A DNA stretch of 64,000 nucleotides, from the NCBI GenBank assembly GCA_003864495.1, contig ML133386.1:496001-560000 (forward strand). The letters are read 5' to 3'. The notes beneath the pieces are model-generated. The model saw nothing but the letters and a program-made list of their open reading frames with translations. It was not told the DNA's origin and did no database searches. Position 1 is the stretch's first letter; the number at the start of each line of letters is the position of its first letter. The translations under genes and the position numbers were made by a program. Below are positions 51,861 through 63,395 of this stretch, piece by piece. The stretch comes from Nemopilema nomurai. Its lineage: Eukaryota > Cnidaria > Scyphozoa > Rhizostomeae > Rhizostomatidae.

Positions 51861-52744
51861 TCCGGCTGGCACTCTCCGGATAGCACTCTTTAGCTGGCAC
51901 TCTTTCGCTGGCACTCTTTCGCTGGCACTCTCCAGCTGGCACTCTCCGTCTGGCACTCTTCTGCTGGCACTCTACAGCTGGCACTCTACAGCTGGCACTC
52001 TTCAGCAGGCACTCTTCAGCTGGCACTCTCCGTCTGGCACTCTACAGCTGGCACTCTTCTGCTGGCACTCTCCAGCTGGCACTATCCAGCTGGCACTCTT
52101 CTGCTGGTACTCTCCAGCTGGCACTCTTCAGCTGGCATTCTTCTGCTGGTACTCTCCAGCTGGTACTCTCCAGCTGCCACTCTTCAGCTGGCATTCTTCT
52201 GCTGGTACTCTCCAGCTGGAACTCTTCAGCTGGCACTCTTCGGCTGGCACTATCCGGCTGGAACTCTTCTGCTGGCACTCTACAGCTGGCACTATCCGGC
52301 TGGCATTCTTCGGCTGGCACTCTTCAGCTGGCACTCTTCTGCTGGTACTATCCGGCTGGCATTCTTCGGCTGGCACTCTTCAGCTGGCACTCTTCTGCTG
52401 GTACTCTTCAGCTGGTACTCTCCAGCTGGAACTCTTCAGCTGGCACTATCCGGCTGGCACTATCCGGCTGGCACTATCCGGCTGGCACTATCCGGCTGGC
52501 ACTCTTCAGCTGGCACTATCCGGCTGGCACTCTTCTGCTGGCACTCTCCAGCTGGCACTATCCGGCTGGCACTCTTCTGCTGGTACTCTCCAGCTGGCAC
52601 TCTTCAGCTGGCACTCTTCGGCTGGCACTATCCGGCTGGCACTATCCGGCTGGCACTATCCGGCTGGCACTATCCGGCTGGCACTATCCGGCTGGCACTA
52701 TCCGGCTGGCACTATCCGGCTGGCACTATCCGGCTGGCACTCTC
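51861..52744. repeat. 15-bp minisatellite (agctggcactctccg type), about 59 copies
   Basis: The array covers nearly 0.9 kb. Units differ at the ends (ctctcc, ctcttc, ctatcc; agc, ggc, tgc). The last 120 bp (about 52621-52740) and a shorter block near 52440-52500 are uniform ctatccggctggca copies, which points to recent expansion or homogenisation. The unit length is a multiple of three, so a 333-codon plus-strand frame and shorter minus-strand frames stay open across it. None has family features. Confidence 0.95.
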
Positions 52745-53297
52745 ATTTGCTTGCTTTCATCTGCTGCCCCGTGCTACTTTATATTAAGGCATAGTGATTT
52801 TTGTAATGAATGTGAATGCATTACTCACTCATCCAAACTGCGATTGCCGGCTAAGCTAGGTCCATGTACGCAAACCTTTACAGAAAGGTTGTCATTGGGT
52901 TTCACCCTGCGTTTATTAGAGACTGACTTTAAGTGCAAAGTAGTTTTATTAGGATAAATTAGTTGAAGATTGCTTTTTTTGCAAAAAATTAATTGAGGTA
53001 GCATAGGTTTTCGAGCTAAACAATGTTCAAGCCAAGAGTTTTGCACTAATCAATCACCATGGAATAAGATAATGAAGCATGACAATTGACAAGTCTCTGA
53101 TGGAGCTTGTTCCTTTATCAATATCACATACAGAAGTGCCAGAACGACAATTAGGATAATATCACGAATACCAGAATGATAATTTATTGACTGAATTTTG
53201 GCAATTAGAAAAAGAAGTAAATTTGTGGTGAAAACACTACTCTGCTGCAATTTTGCGCTATCAGTTAAAACTGGCAAGTTGTTTAACCATATTTTTA

Positions 53298-53452
53298 CAG
53301 GGGCGCAACTAGGATATTTTAAGGGAGGGGTTTCGTGGTAGAAATGGGGCATAAAGACATTGGATTTCCATTGGAATAGGGCCATATTCACTTCCTTGCC
53401 AAAAAGGGCAGGGGTTGTAACCCCCACAACCCCACCCTTAGATGCGCCCCTG
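53298..53452. mobile_element. Short MITE-like element with CAGGGGCGCA ends
   Basis: The left end caggggcgcaactagg pairs with the right end, which in reverse complement reads caggggcgcatctaag. The direct repeat tttta borders both ends (53293-53297 and 53453-53457) and may be a target duplication, though it is low-complexity. The inside has a small palindrome around ggggttgtaacccc. There is no coding capacity. Superfamily not assigned. Confidence 0.5.
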
Positions 53453-54216
53453 TTTTATGTTAAAGTTATACAATGTCCAGAGATTGATACCGGAAGCGAT
53501 TCTCAAATCCCCGGCCGGCTGCTGCAAATCGAGGGCGAAAGTCACATGTTTGGCACCTGATGTTTGGCAGGTCCAAAACAGTCGACGCGTTCGATGATAG
53601 TGGGCGAGAGTCATGGCAGGCTTACTGGAGCTAGCAGGTATGTCTCTCTTATAGAATATAGCGTTAGGCCTGTGTATAGAATCTAGAATATAGTGTAACA
53701 ACGTGGTCTTAGACTTGGGGAGAGGGGCTGTTCATTTTGGCTTGCTTTGTATTTTGATTCCTACACGGAATGTTGTTGACAGCAGCAAGGCCATGTTCGT
53801 ATCATTTGGCAAGGAAAACATTGACGTCCTAGTCTTTTTCAAAGCCAAGCTTGTTTTAAGGTACAAAAAGGCCGAATGTCATAAATCTCGACTTAATCGC
53901 TCGATTGTTCTGTTTGTATCCTTGAAAGTGTGCTTCAATTTTCGCTGGAAAGTAAGTTTGTCCGTCACTTGATCAACTGGTGTTATTTACTTTGTGACGT
54001 CGACCACATTGAAAACAACAGGGGGTCGAATACAAAGTTTTTTCCACTTCGGGGAGTGCCGATTTTGTGCTGTGAAGTAAGCTGAGCACGGATGAACAAA
54101 CAAACATTAATTGGTCGCGTGATTTAGTTAGAAGAAACAAATAACTGAATCTTACAAGCAACTGTTGTTCCAAGTCACATACCATTCTATAGCTTACATA
54201 TTTCTGCAATTTGTAA

Positions 54217-54349
54217 ATTATGCAGTTATAAAAATTTTTCAAATCGAAAAGTTCCTTAAGGATTTCGTTTTTAGTAGTATAAGATCTTTAAATATTTCGG
54301 TCTTCTACAAGTAGGTTCCTTATAAAGTGGTTCCTTATAAAAAAGCGTG
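54217..54349. mobile_element. Truncated copy of the MITE at 1472-1870
   Basis: The stretch matches the right third of the other element (1737-1870) with about 12 differences. It keeps the terminal repeat (ttccttataaaaaagcgtg) and is followed by TA. The left two thirds are missing. Confidence 0.75.
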
Positions 54350-54672
54350 TATAGTAACAAAATTTGAGAGAATCATAATGTAGATAAGGATCAAAGTAAA
54401 ATGAAAAGGTATTCAATTGTATATCCTTCTCATCCAAGAAGAGATGTATTCGATAGAAGAGACAAAGAAGAGACTCGTTTTGTTTCGATATTTCCCAGGT
54501 TCATCTTCATCTCTACAAGTTTTTGCCTGACAAAATTGCCTCAGCCTGCTTCTTTGCAATTTGCATCAATTAACCGAAAGGCAAAGATAAGTAACATGCA
54601 TAATGTAATTTGTCCTTTTGTACTTTAGTCGACGAGACGAGACCCGGCCTTCCTCTTCATGGCAGCCCTTTG

Positions 54673-56834
54673 ATGTTGTTTCCAAACATCAGCAGAAGTT
54701 ACAAGTACCCCTATGCCAAATACGCCAGTTCGGCCTTGAATGAAGCAATAGTCATCACTGGTTGCCTTCTGTCCGCACTCGGTTCTCTTACCATCATTCT
54801 CTCCTATGCTTTCTGGAAAGATATCCGAACCACCTCTCGCAAGATACTTCTGTTTTTGAGCCTATCAGATTTCCTCATTGCAATATCGAATTTGTTGGGA
54901 TTGAAGACTTCGTCTGTTGGCAACGTGAATGAGCCTCAGAATGGCTTGTGTGTTGCTCAGAGTTTCATAACAAATTCTGTGTCGATCATGTCCTTTCTGT
55001 GGACTTTGACCCTGGCTTTGTACCTTTACCTGGTGATTATCATGAACAGTCCAAGCCTCGGAAAGAGGATACTTCCGTATTGCCACGTGGTGAACTGGAG
55101 TTGTGGACCGATTATCAACCTGATCGCATTACGTTCCCATAAGCTGGGCTATTCCGCTGATGCCCTCACTGGTGGCTGGTGTTGGATATATCACGACCAG
55201 ACCAAATCGGAGTTGCAAAACGATGAGATCCTTTGGCATCTGCTGGACGCAAAAGCAATAGAGATTGTGGTGTACACCGCCATTTGTGTGATCTATTTAA
55301 GAATCAAAGTCAAGATCCACAAAGAGGTTTGTTTTTTCCACTAAAATAGAGAGAATTTTCTCAGATGTGAATCGAAATTTATCTACTTTAGAATTAAATC
55401 TATTCTTCGTGAGACCGGTTTTGGCCAAGCTTCCTTGATCGGGGAACTGGTTCCTAGTTATACTATTTCTAGAGATAAGAATATCGATATCTCTAAACAA
55501 ATCACCAATGTTGCCACCAAGTAAGACAAAGTGTTTAAATCGTCTGAAATGGATTATTCAGGGTTCTCTCTCTTCCAAATGAATTACCATGCACTACTTG
55601 GAATTGTTTCCCCAGCTGAAGATCCGATCCCAACAATCCATGCAGCCGGATGTCCTGAAGTCGGCCAAAAGCGCCGACCGGAAGCTGGTGTTCGTGCCAA
55701 TCCTGCTTGTTTTAGGGCGGATTTGGAGCATGGTGCGGTTCATAGACGTCTTGGTCGAAGGTTTGCACCCGTACCAGACCGAAATTTCGAATGCACAAAA
55801 GGCCTTGCTGACTCTTCAGGTAGGACCCGCTTGTTGCATGACAGGCACGCGCTTACAAGTGAATCAGCACTTTGACAAATACAAGCGTAGCCCGAGTGTT
55901 GACGGTGAACATCGTTGTCATGTTCCAGTGTAGCAAAGTGGAACATGTCATGGAAGAATTGATATTATTTAGTAGCCTCATTATTGACCATTTCTCTCTA
56001 CAGCGCCATTTCAATTCTACTCAAATCTATGCACAAAATCAGATACCAGTTTGTCTTCTTTTATTGCGTATACAATAAAAATACTTTTACTAGTAGTAGC
56101 AAACCATGCGCTAGAAAAAGGTGACACGATAGAATGAAGATTGCATGAAACTTGGATAGGGGAATTTAAACACTTGAGAAAGATTCTGAGAAAGCTGGAA
56201 GGTGCAAGTTTTATTTTGACGTCATTATGCGAGGTAATGATTTCTTTCTATATTTCCACTCTACTCCAAGAGGTGAATTGATGAATTAACGAACGAACGA
56301 ACTTGCGAACGAATGAATGAATGGCATTAAGGCGAATGGTTCGTGTGTCTACTGAAATTGGGGCGAGCGATTGCTGGAAAGGGGCGAGCATGGGAGTTCA
56401 ACGCAGACAAACACACTCCTTATTCGGCCAGACCTGCCTAGTTGGACTTTTTCGCTTCCTTAACAACACCTCACCCCATGAAAAAGTTGAGAAGGAAACT
56501 AAACATTGTAAGCGTAACCTTCTAGTTGTTTAATCTGATGCTAATACTTGTAACTGTAACAGCGGTCATTGTTTTCCAGGGCTTCGGAGACAGTATTCAA
56601 GGGTTTTTGAACTGCCTGCTGTTCTGTTTCTTGAACCCAAAAGTGTATAACCATATTCGGGAGGCGTTTGTCTACTACCTTTGCTGCAAGAGGGGTTTTG
56701 CAGCCTCGGGCAACAACGATGATCAATATCATCCCAAGCAAGACAGACAAAGCTTGAATGGGTCCCTTGCCCCGGAGGACAGTCAGGCACTTTTGGAGCA
56801 AGTTGTTCGAGTCAAGAAGTACGGATCTAATTGA
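54673..56834 (+). CDS. GPR157: GPR157-like seven-membrane receptor, copy B, complete
   Basis: Three exons, 54673-55326, 55616-55819 and 56580-56834, join in phase 0 to 370 residues. Exon 2 is 204 nt, exactly as in copy A, and both introns have the same positions and phases. Shared marks are SYAFWKDIRTTSRKILLFLSL after TM1, Cys93 and Cys170 (GGWCWI) for the outer disulfide, KSAKSADRKLVFVPILL in exon 2 and GFGDSIQGFLNCLLFCFL in TM7. An N-glycosylation site (NIS) lies near the N-terminus. The start is the first in-frame ATG after the acceptor at 54628; the frame is open upstream to that acceptor, so an extra N-terminal exon is possible. The tail is hydrophilic and diverged from copy A. By sequence this copy looks slightly closer to vertebrate GPR157 (for example GRIWSMVRF). 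The ligand is unknown. Confidence 0.87.
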
Positions 56835-57964
56835 CAGCGTGGCTAAGGTCGAGGAGAGAACACCATCACACGTGCTCATCCAATTCATTTAGATATGACC
56901 TTGAGGTCGTTTGGTATTAATTATAATATATTCGATTGCTTGCAAAGGCTTGATGGGTGTGGCCAGAAAATTATATGTATTGATTAATTATCTAATATAT
57001 GTATATTACTAAGTTAACTCTCTACTGTAAGTAGGTTTCCAGTGCAACTACAGATTTTGTAACAGCTGGCTGTCTCTATTAAGCACCCTCGAAAATATAT
57101 ATATTCCCAGAGGAAATAATACCAAGGATTGATTCATTAGATTAGACTCTTGTTTAAATATTGTGCATTCGCGAATTTGTAAGATCTTATTGTTAGGTTA
57201 GTTAATTGATTGATTGGTAGCTTGCTAGCTTAAAGAATCGCATTTTGTTTTCATTTGATTTTGTTGAAGTAGGTAAGGAATGGGACAGCTGTAGAAGGAT
57301 TGCTGTGCATACTGAATGTATTATAATAAGCCCCTCAAGGATGTTCTTCAAGAGTCAGTATTGGTAATTGCAAAATGCAATATTTGGCCAAAGCTTGTTC
57401 AGTTTGTTTCTTGCCATGTTCTCTAATCTGAAGTGATGTGATGCCTAATCGGGAATCGTAAATATTCTTTAATTCACGGCTAGATCCTTTGCTTCTCTAC
57501 GTCTGGAAATGTCATGCCAATATATGCTGAACTGATTTTCTTATTATGCGCTTCTTATTAGTCACATGTGCTTTTGATTTGTAATATTAGGATGCAGCCG
57601 ACAGGCTGAGTCAGGCCACACTAATTCCCTCTATCGCTTCCACGAGTTTTGTCATGGGTACAATACCCTTCCTTGGGTGTTTAAAAAGTTTTGTTAAAGT
57701 AGCACTATTATGAAATGAAACTTATGAACCAACGCAAGATGTGAAAGTGAGACTAGCCTCATTTCCATGTCCCCTTGTGATGATGGCCTAAATACGACTT
57801 GGACCTTGCCCACGAGGGTGAAATATAACTTCAGCGCGTCAAAGAGGTCCATGTAAAGTGAAATGTGCATGCTAGTCATTAAAATTGAAGTAATGCTTTT
57901 CAAACCGTGACATTTCGCATTGCTACTTGTGGTTATCACGTGAAGCACATTTGCTTTTAAAAAA
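56835..57964. other. Intergenic between copy B and TMEM135
   Basis: AT-rich, with no recognised gene. The TMEM135 promoter should lie in its last few hundred bases. A 141-codon minus-strand frame (58119-57694) mirrors TMEM135 exon 1 and is not supported. Confidence 0.45.
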
Positions 57965-60900
57965 ATGGTCGCGTGGTCAAAGCTCATAGACCCAGTGGCT
58001 GTGGAGGGAACCTGCCATGAAGTGGGACACACTTGGTGCGAATCTTGCTTGGAAGCGACGCTGGATATTTTAGTCAACTGTGTGCGATACTCACTCAAGC
58101 TGTATTCTCCAATATACATGGTATAATCTGATCACCCACGCATTTATCATTTGATGGAGCTAGGGTCGGTCGTACTGTCTGTTTCCGCCTTAGGCATGGT
58201 GGGACAGCTATGCAAGTTGTACGGTGACTGCTATTTAAGAGCTCTTTTTCAATCAACCCCTCCTATTATTGTCACCTTGCGCAGTCCACACTTGGAGTTG
58301 CACACATTTGGCTGTTTTAGAAAATTTTCAGCACAAATTTGAGGAAATGGGTGTGCCTATTTTGGAGTATAACCAGAAGAGTTTCTATGAGAATGTTCAG
58401 AGCAGGAATTTTCGAAGCTTTTTAGAAGCTTGAGCTTATTTTGAAAGAATAAGAATAAAAATTGTCATGCTTCTCATTAAATCTTTTTAGTTTGGCCAGA
58501 GCAATAAATCTTCATTGCAAATTGTGTCTAGGAAAGGCTGATAACGACTGTCTAGATTGAACAAAAATACTTGCCCAGGCCAAAGTTTGGTTTACAAAAC
58601 GGAACTGGAATTTATGGACGGTATGATTGCTGGAAACCTTAATGGTCAGCTAGTTGCAAAACAAATTTTCAAATCTGAGGTCAAGGGTCTGATTCACCTT
58701 GACCTTCAATACAATTAAAAATTAACTGACAAGAAGAAAACGGTTATTGTTGTTGTTTGCAATGCTTGTGTTTATTATTGCTAGCAGATAGAGGTGATAT
58801 TTTGATACAGAACATTTACATTGATGTGTGTAAAAAGTTCATGTTAGGGCCTGAGTTCATGAAACACTTAAGAATCAAATTCGTTTATGGTTTTGGGAAA
58901 TGCAATCTCAAATGAAAGCATAAAAATGATCAAGCTTTGTTTCAAAAATGCAAGCAAAGATCCTTTATTTGCTTAGGTTGCTGGCTTAGTGACAAGAAGA
59001 AATTTGCAGTACTTTACTGGGAAGATGGTGATGGAAATTCTACAGTCATCTCTCTTTTTGTCAACAAATGGAGCTATGCTTGTTGGAAGCTTTTGTATTT
59101 TCAGGTTTTGTATATTGTGTAACTGTTATTGGTAGCAATGTATTGATTTATTTTGAACTATTTAGTGGTGAAGGGTTTGACATTTAAGCTTAGGTTTCTA
59201 ATGTCAAGAGGAGGAAAGTTTTATCTCTTACATGTCCAGTGTGGCCATTTTGGGTGACAGCATTAGTTACACTGCATAACTACCTGACCACAAAGAAGTC
59301 CAAGTTTAGATGAAATTAAACTTTTACTGCTGTGTAACCCATCAAGAATAGAAGGATATCAGAAAACTGTTGAACTATGAGTTTAGAGTTTTGTTTAAGA
59401 ATATATCAATTGGGTTTTAAATGTTCAAAATGATGCAGTATGCAACAAAACAGCATGCAATGTTGGGAGACAACCCTTGAACAGTTCTCAACCTGTACTT
59501 GTCACAAAAATACTTTTTTGCTTATGTGAAATTTGCATCTAGTATGATTTTGGACTGATTTGCATTTAACTCATGCTTGAAGAGATTTGAGAAATTTTTC
59601 ATAGCCCAAAGGCTGGGATCATAAGATCTGTGTCTTCAAGCTACACATTAACTTACAATGGAATATTGGCAGAAAAGGAAAACTATTTAATACTGCATGC
59701 ATACATGCATTTATTCATTTTTGGAAGCTGGATGTGCTATGAACACAGAAGTATACAAAGTAGCGGTATACAAGCTTATACATGCAAGTTGCTTAGTGAT
59801 ACTTCATATTGCCAACTGTCCAAATAGATGACTACGTGTCTTTTTGCTGCCCATCTCTTGTCAAGAAGCACCATAACAGTATTGTATTGATGATTGGTTT
59901 ACATTTGTTTTTCAATTCCAGAAAGCTTTTGGGAAGATTCTATATGCTCAGTTCTGGCTTCTTGCCAGGCCTAACGAGCTCATTTGCGGGAATCATTTTG
60001 GAGAGAAAGTCAAGAAGAGGCTTGCTGGCCCTTTACATGATGAATGTTGTATGTTGAATGCTTTTTACCTTGAGTTTTGAAGCGAGGCATCAGACTTATT
60101 CTGATGTGCTTGATTTTAATAGAGTAATTTATTTGTTTCTTGGTACTCTCATTTTTCTGGTTTTACTCTTCATTTTGAAACCAACTGTAAATGAAATAGA
60201 ATTGACACTCCCATCAAGTCAATCTGATTTTATTCGTTGATATCCTTTTACTTGTAGGCAATTGAAACTGTTTACAACTTGCTACGAAGTCGAGGCTACA
60301 TTCCCAAGATACCATATGGAGAGGTAACATTTTCCAACATTTTAGCTAGCAACAGTAAGCCTTACTTTTTATATTACTATTGATAATTGTCTACCTCACA
60401 GTGTGTTAACATTGGATAATGACCAAAGGCTAGGAGGAGGGCTTGATATCCTGGTTTTTGTTCTGGGTGTGAAGATTTGGGTGTGAAGATTTTGGCCTCA
60501 AAATTTCATCTGGCAAGGAGACTGATGTCCGTCAATATTAGAAGGAAATCTTGATGAAAAAGCCATTGCTAGAAATCACAACACGAAGACTAGGATGGAT
60601 GTTACCAAATCCAAGGAATGTACCGGCATGGGCAATTCAATTCGTTTCAGTTTGTGGCTAATCTACAGCCTACTTATGGCAAATCTGTTTAAGCCATGCT
60701 CTAAGAAAAGGGAATTCTTCAAGACGCAGGTTTGTCACATCTTTAACCTAACCCAAAGATTTTCAAATAACTTCGACGGAGAAAGATGAGTCCAAGGTAA
60801 ATACAAGCTGACCATAAAGCGTGGAAATTAAACTAGGTTTATCAGAAAAGCCAATGCAATTATAAGAGGTAGAGAGACATTTATTGATTGAGCTTTGGGT

Positions 60901-63395
60901 AGCTCAATGATAAAAAGGCTTTTGCGTATCACAAGTCAAATTAAAGTTGGTTTTATTTGCAGTGGTGGCTCGACTTTTTGATATTATCCTCTTTGAGTGA
61001 AGAAGCACCATTCTGTTCTGGTCATGAAGAAGCATCTATTTCAAAGTACTCACTGTTTTCCCATATTTATTTCAAAGTACGCCATTTGCAAACTGTTGCC
61101 TACCATTTTGCTAAAAATGAGACAAGTTTGTCACGGAATGCTCTCTAACCTGGCTTAAAAAATGCTCCCTCGCTAGGCCATGGATTAGCCATTAATTAGG
61201 ACAAATGAAATTGTCGACGCCAGAACCTGTCTTTACTGTGATTAAGCTGGAGTGGTAATGTTGATCAATGGTGATGAGGCTCGAGGTGATATCAATGATA
61301 TTCAATCAGTTTCAAATCCACGTGGCAAATGGCAGCTGAATGGCCTTGTTGCTTGGTTCCATTTTCAGGAATACTCAAATTGCCGTGAACTAGTTCTACG
61401 GTGTTTCATGGCCTGAATTTGAAATCGTCCACTTGCGAAGAAGGACTAGTATTCAGTCCTACTTGAATTACAAACCATTTGATATCGTTTTGGGTCAGTC
61501 GCTATATGGTGTTCTTAAAGTCACTGGTTGAAGAATGGTCAAAACGTTTCTCAGCAATGATGCTTACAATAATGCAGCAAAGATCCACTGGAATGGGTTG
61601 GAATGTTCTGATGACACGAGCCGACCTGACCTACCCTTGACCCCTTCACTGATTGAAAAGGTGCCACTTGTCCACGTGATTATCCGAAATGCGTCTTCAG
61701 TGCGATTATAGATGCGATTAAGCCCAATTTTCTGAGGATGCTTCCCCCTAATCCCAGCTAGAAATGATACCGTAATTAGGGGCCATCGAGTGGAGGTAGC
61801 AAATGGAATAGTCTTGCGACCCCTTTTCGCCGAGTCACGACCCGCAACAGGCTGTTGAAAACAAAACTCTGCTGAAAATGTTGTGGGATTCCTGAACCCC
61901 CTATAAACACTGGCGTTCCTCTTCTGAACCCCCTATAAACACTGGCGTATCTCTTCTGAACCCCCTATAAACACTGGCGTATCTCTTCTGACCCCCCTAT
62001 AAACACTGGCGTATCTCTTCTGAACCCCCTATAAACATTGGCGTATCTCTTCTGAACCCCCTATAAACACTGGCGTATCTCTTCTGACCCCCTATAAACA
62101 CTGGCGTATCTCTTCTGAACCCCCTATAAACATGGCGTATCTCTTCTGACCCCCTATAAGCACTGGCGTATCTCTTCTGAACCCCCTATAAGCACTGGCG
62201 TATCTCTTCTGAACCCCCTATAAGCTGGCGTATCTCTTCTGAACCCCCTATAAGCACTGGCGTATCTCTTCTGAACCCCCTATAAGCACTGGCGTATCTC
62301 TTCTGAACCCCCTATAAACACTGGCGTATCTCTTCTGAACCCCCTATAAACACTGGCGTATCTCTTCTGAACCCCCTATAAACATGGCGTATCTCTTCTG
62401 ACCCCCTATAAGCACTGGCGTATCTCTTCTGAACCCCCTATAAACATTGGCGTATCTCTTCTGAACCCCCTATAAACACTGGCGTATCTCTTCTGAACCC
62501 CCTATAAACACTGGCGTATCTCTTCTGAACCCCCTATAAGCACTGGCGTATCTCTTCTGAACCCCTATAAGCACTGGCGTATCTCTTCTGAACCCCTATA
62601 AGCACTGGCGTATCTCTTCTGAACCCCCTATAAGCACTGGCGTATCTCTTCTGAACCCCCTATAAACACTGGCGTATCTCTAGACATGAGATATGCCCTC
62701 TTGCATCAGATAAGCCTATAATATTTTTCATCAGGTTGGGATGTTCATGTTGGCAACCTCAACCACCATGTACCTGCACCGGTGAGTTACTTCTAATTAA
62801 TTTTATCGAGATTCGCTCGGATGTTTACTAAGAGCTTCATTGTCAATGCCACGCCCACAGAGAGCTTTTCCCAAATGCTGTTGCAAGTGACTGATCAAAG
62901 CAATTTCAAGCTGATCACGCCCAAATTTCGAAAGCGACGCTTTTGCTTGCATCGTGTTTTTATTTGCCCTGCATTGTACTGTACCTGAAGTTATTTCCTT
63001 GTACCTTGTTAAATTTTATCTTCTGTTTTCAAGATAGTCCATTAATTAATGTATAATTTTTTTAATGGAAGTTTGATATACTTTTGATGCTTTTAATTTC
63101 CTGTTCTCTTTTTAATTTAATTGCCCGTTCTCTTTTTGTTTAACCATGACTATTTTTTGTGTAAGCCATTTATTTTCTTTGTTTTCAGGAAGCAGCAAAT
63201 GCCTAATGGAATTTTGAAAAAAGTTGTAAGGTGGGTTAGTAAAAGTCTGCTTAAAAGACGAATTAACATTAATCGCATTCAGGTCACCTGTAGTATACAA
63301 TGCTAACGAATTTCACTCGATTCTAGATTGCTTTTGGGTGATACAGTCCCTGACGGTGTTGGAATTCCACAATCACTAGAACCGAGACAACGATG
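57965..63395 (+). CDS. TMEM135: TMEM135, N-terminal seven exons, continues past the right edge
   Basis: Seven exons keep phase: 57965-58120, 58977-59104, 59922-60048, 60258-60323, 62735-62781, 63189-63230 and 63327-63395 (635 nt, 211 residues and two bases of the next codon). Exon 1 has CHEVGHTWCESCLEATL and SLKLYSPIYM, matching the Cys-rich start of human TMEM135. Exon 2 has MEILQSSLFLSTNGA, exon 3 LLGRFYMLSSGF and ILERKSRRGLLALYM, exon 4 AIETVYNLLRSRG and exon 5 FMLATSTTMYLHR, all in the order known from the N-terminal half of the family. TMEM135 is a multi-pass protein of peroxisomes and mitochondria linked to mitochondrial dynamics and lipid handling. The C-terminal half lies outside the window. 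The start ATG is in frame with no upstream alternative. The fourth intron (2.4 kb) carries a 25-copy minisatellite. Confidence 0.9.
61891..62681. repeat. 31-32-bp minisatellite in TMEM135 intron 4, 25 copies
   Basis: The unit is ctgaaccccctataaacact plus ggcgtatctctt. Copies alternate in runs between tataaa and tataag and differ in small deletions (acatggcg, taagctggcg, cccc against ccccc). The array ends 53 bp before the exon at 62735. Confidence 0.96.

Larger units (their letters stand above)
52745..54672. other. Intergenic with two mobile-element remnants
   Basis: Apart from the MITE-like element at 53298 and the repeat fragment at 54217, no gene was recognised. A good acceptor (gtactttag) at 54620-54628 shows that the next gene probably has an upstream non-coding exon. 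Confidence 0.45.

Noticed and set aside
51793..52794. 333-codon open frame on the plus strand
   Set aside because: It is produced by a stop-free 15-bp tandem repeat, has counterparts open on the other strand and shows no family features.
53050..53427. 125-codon minus-strand frame
   Set aside because: It runs across the short MITE-like element and AT-rich flank, with no recognisable domain.
57694..58119. 141-codon minus-strand frame
   Set aside because: It mirrors TMEM135 exon 1, which has a recognised protein and matching splice phase on the plus strand.
61891..62681. Possible array of TATA-box promoters
   Set aside because: The TATAAA/TATAAG word is part of the repeat unit inside an intron, and nothing shows that transcription starts there.
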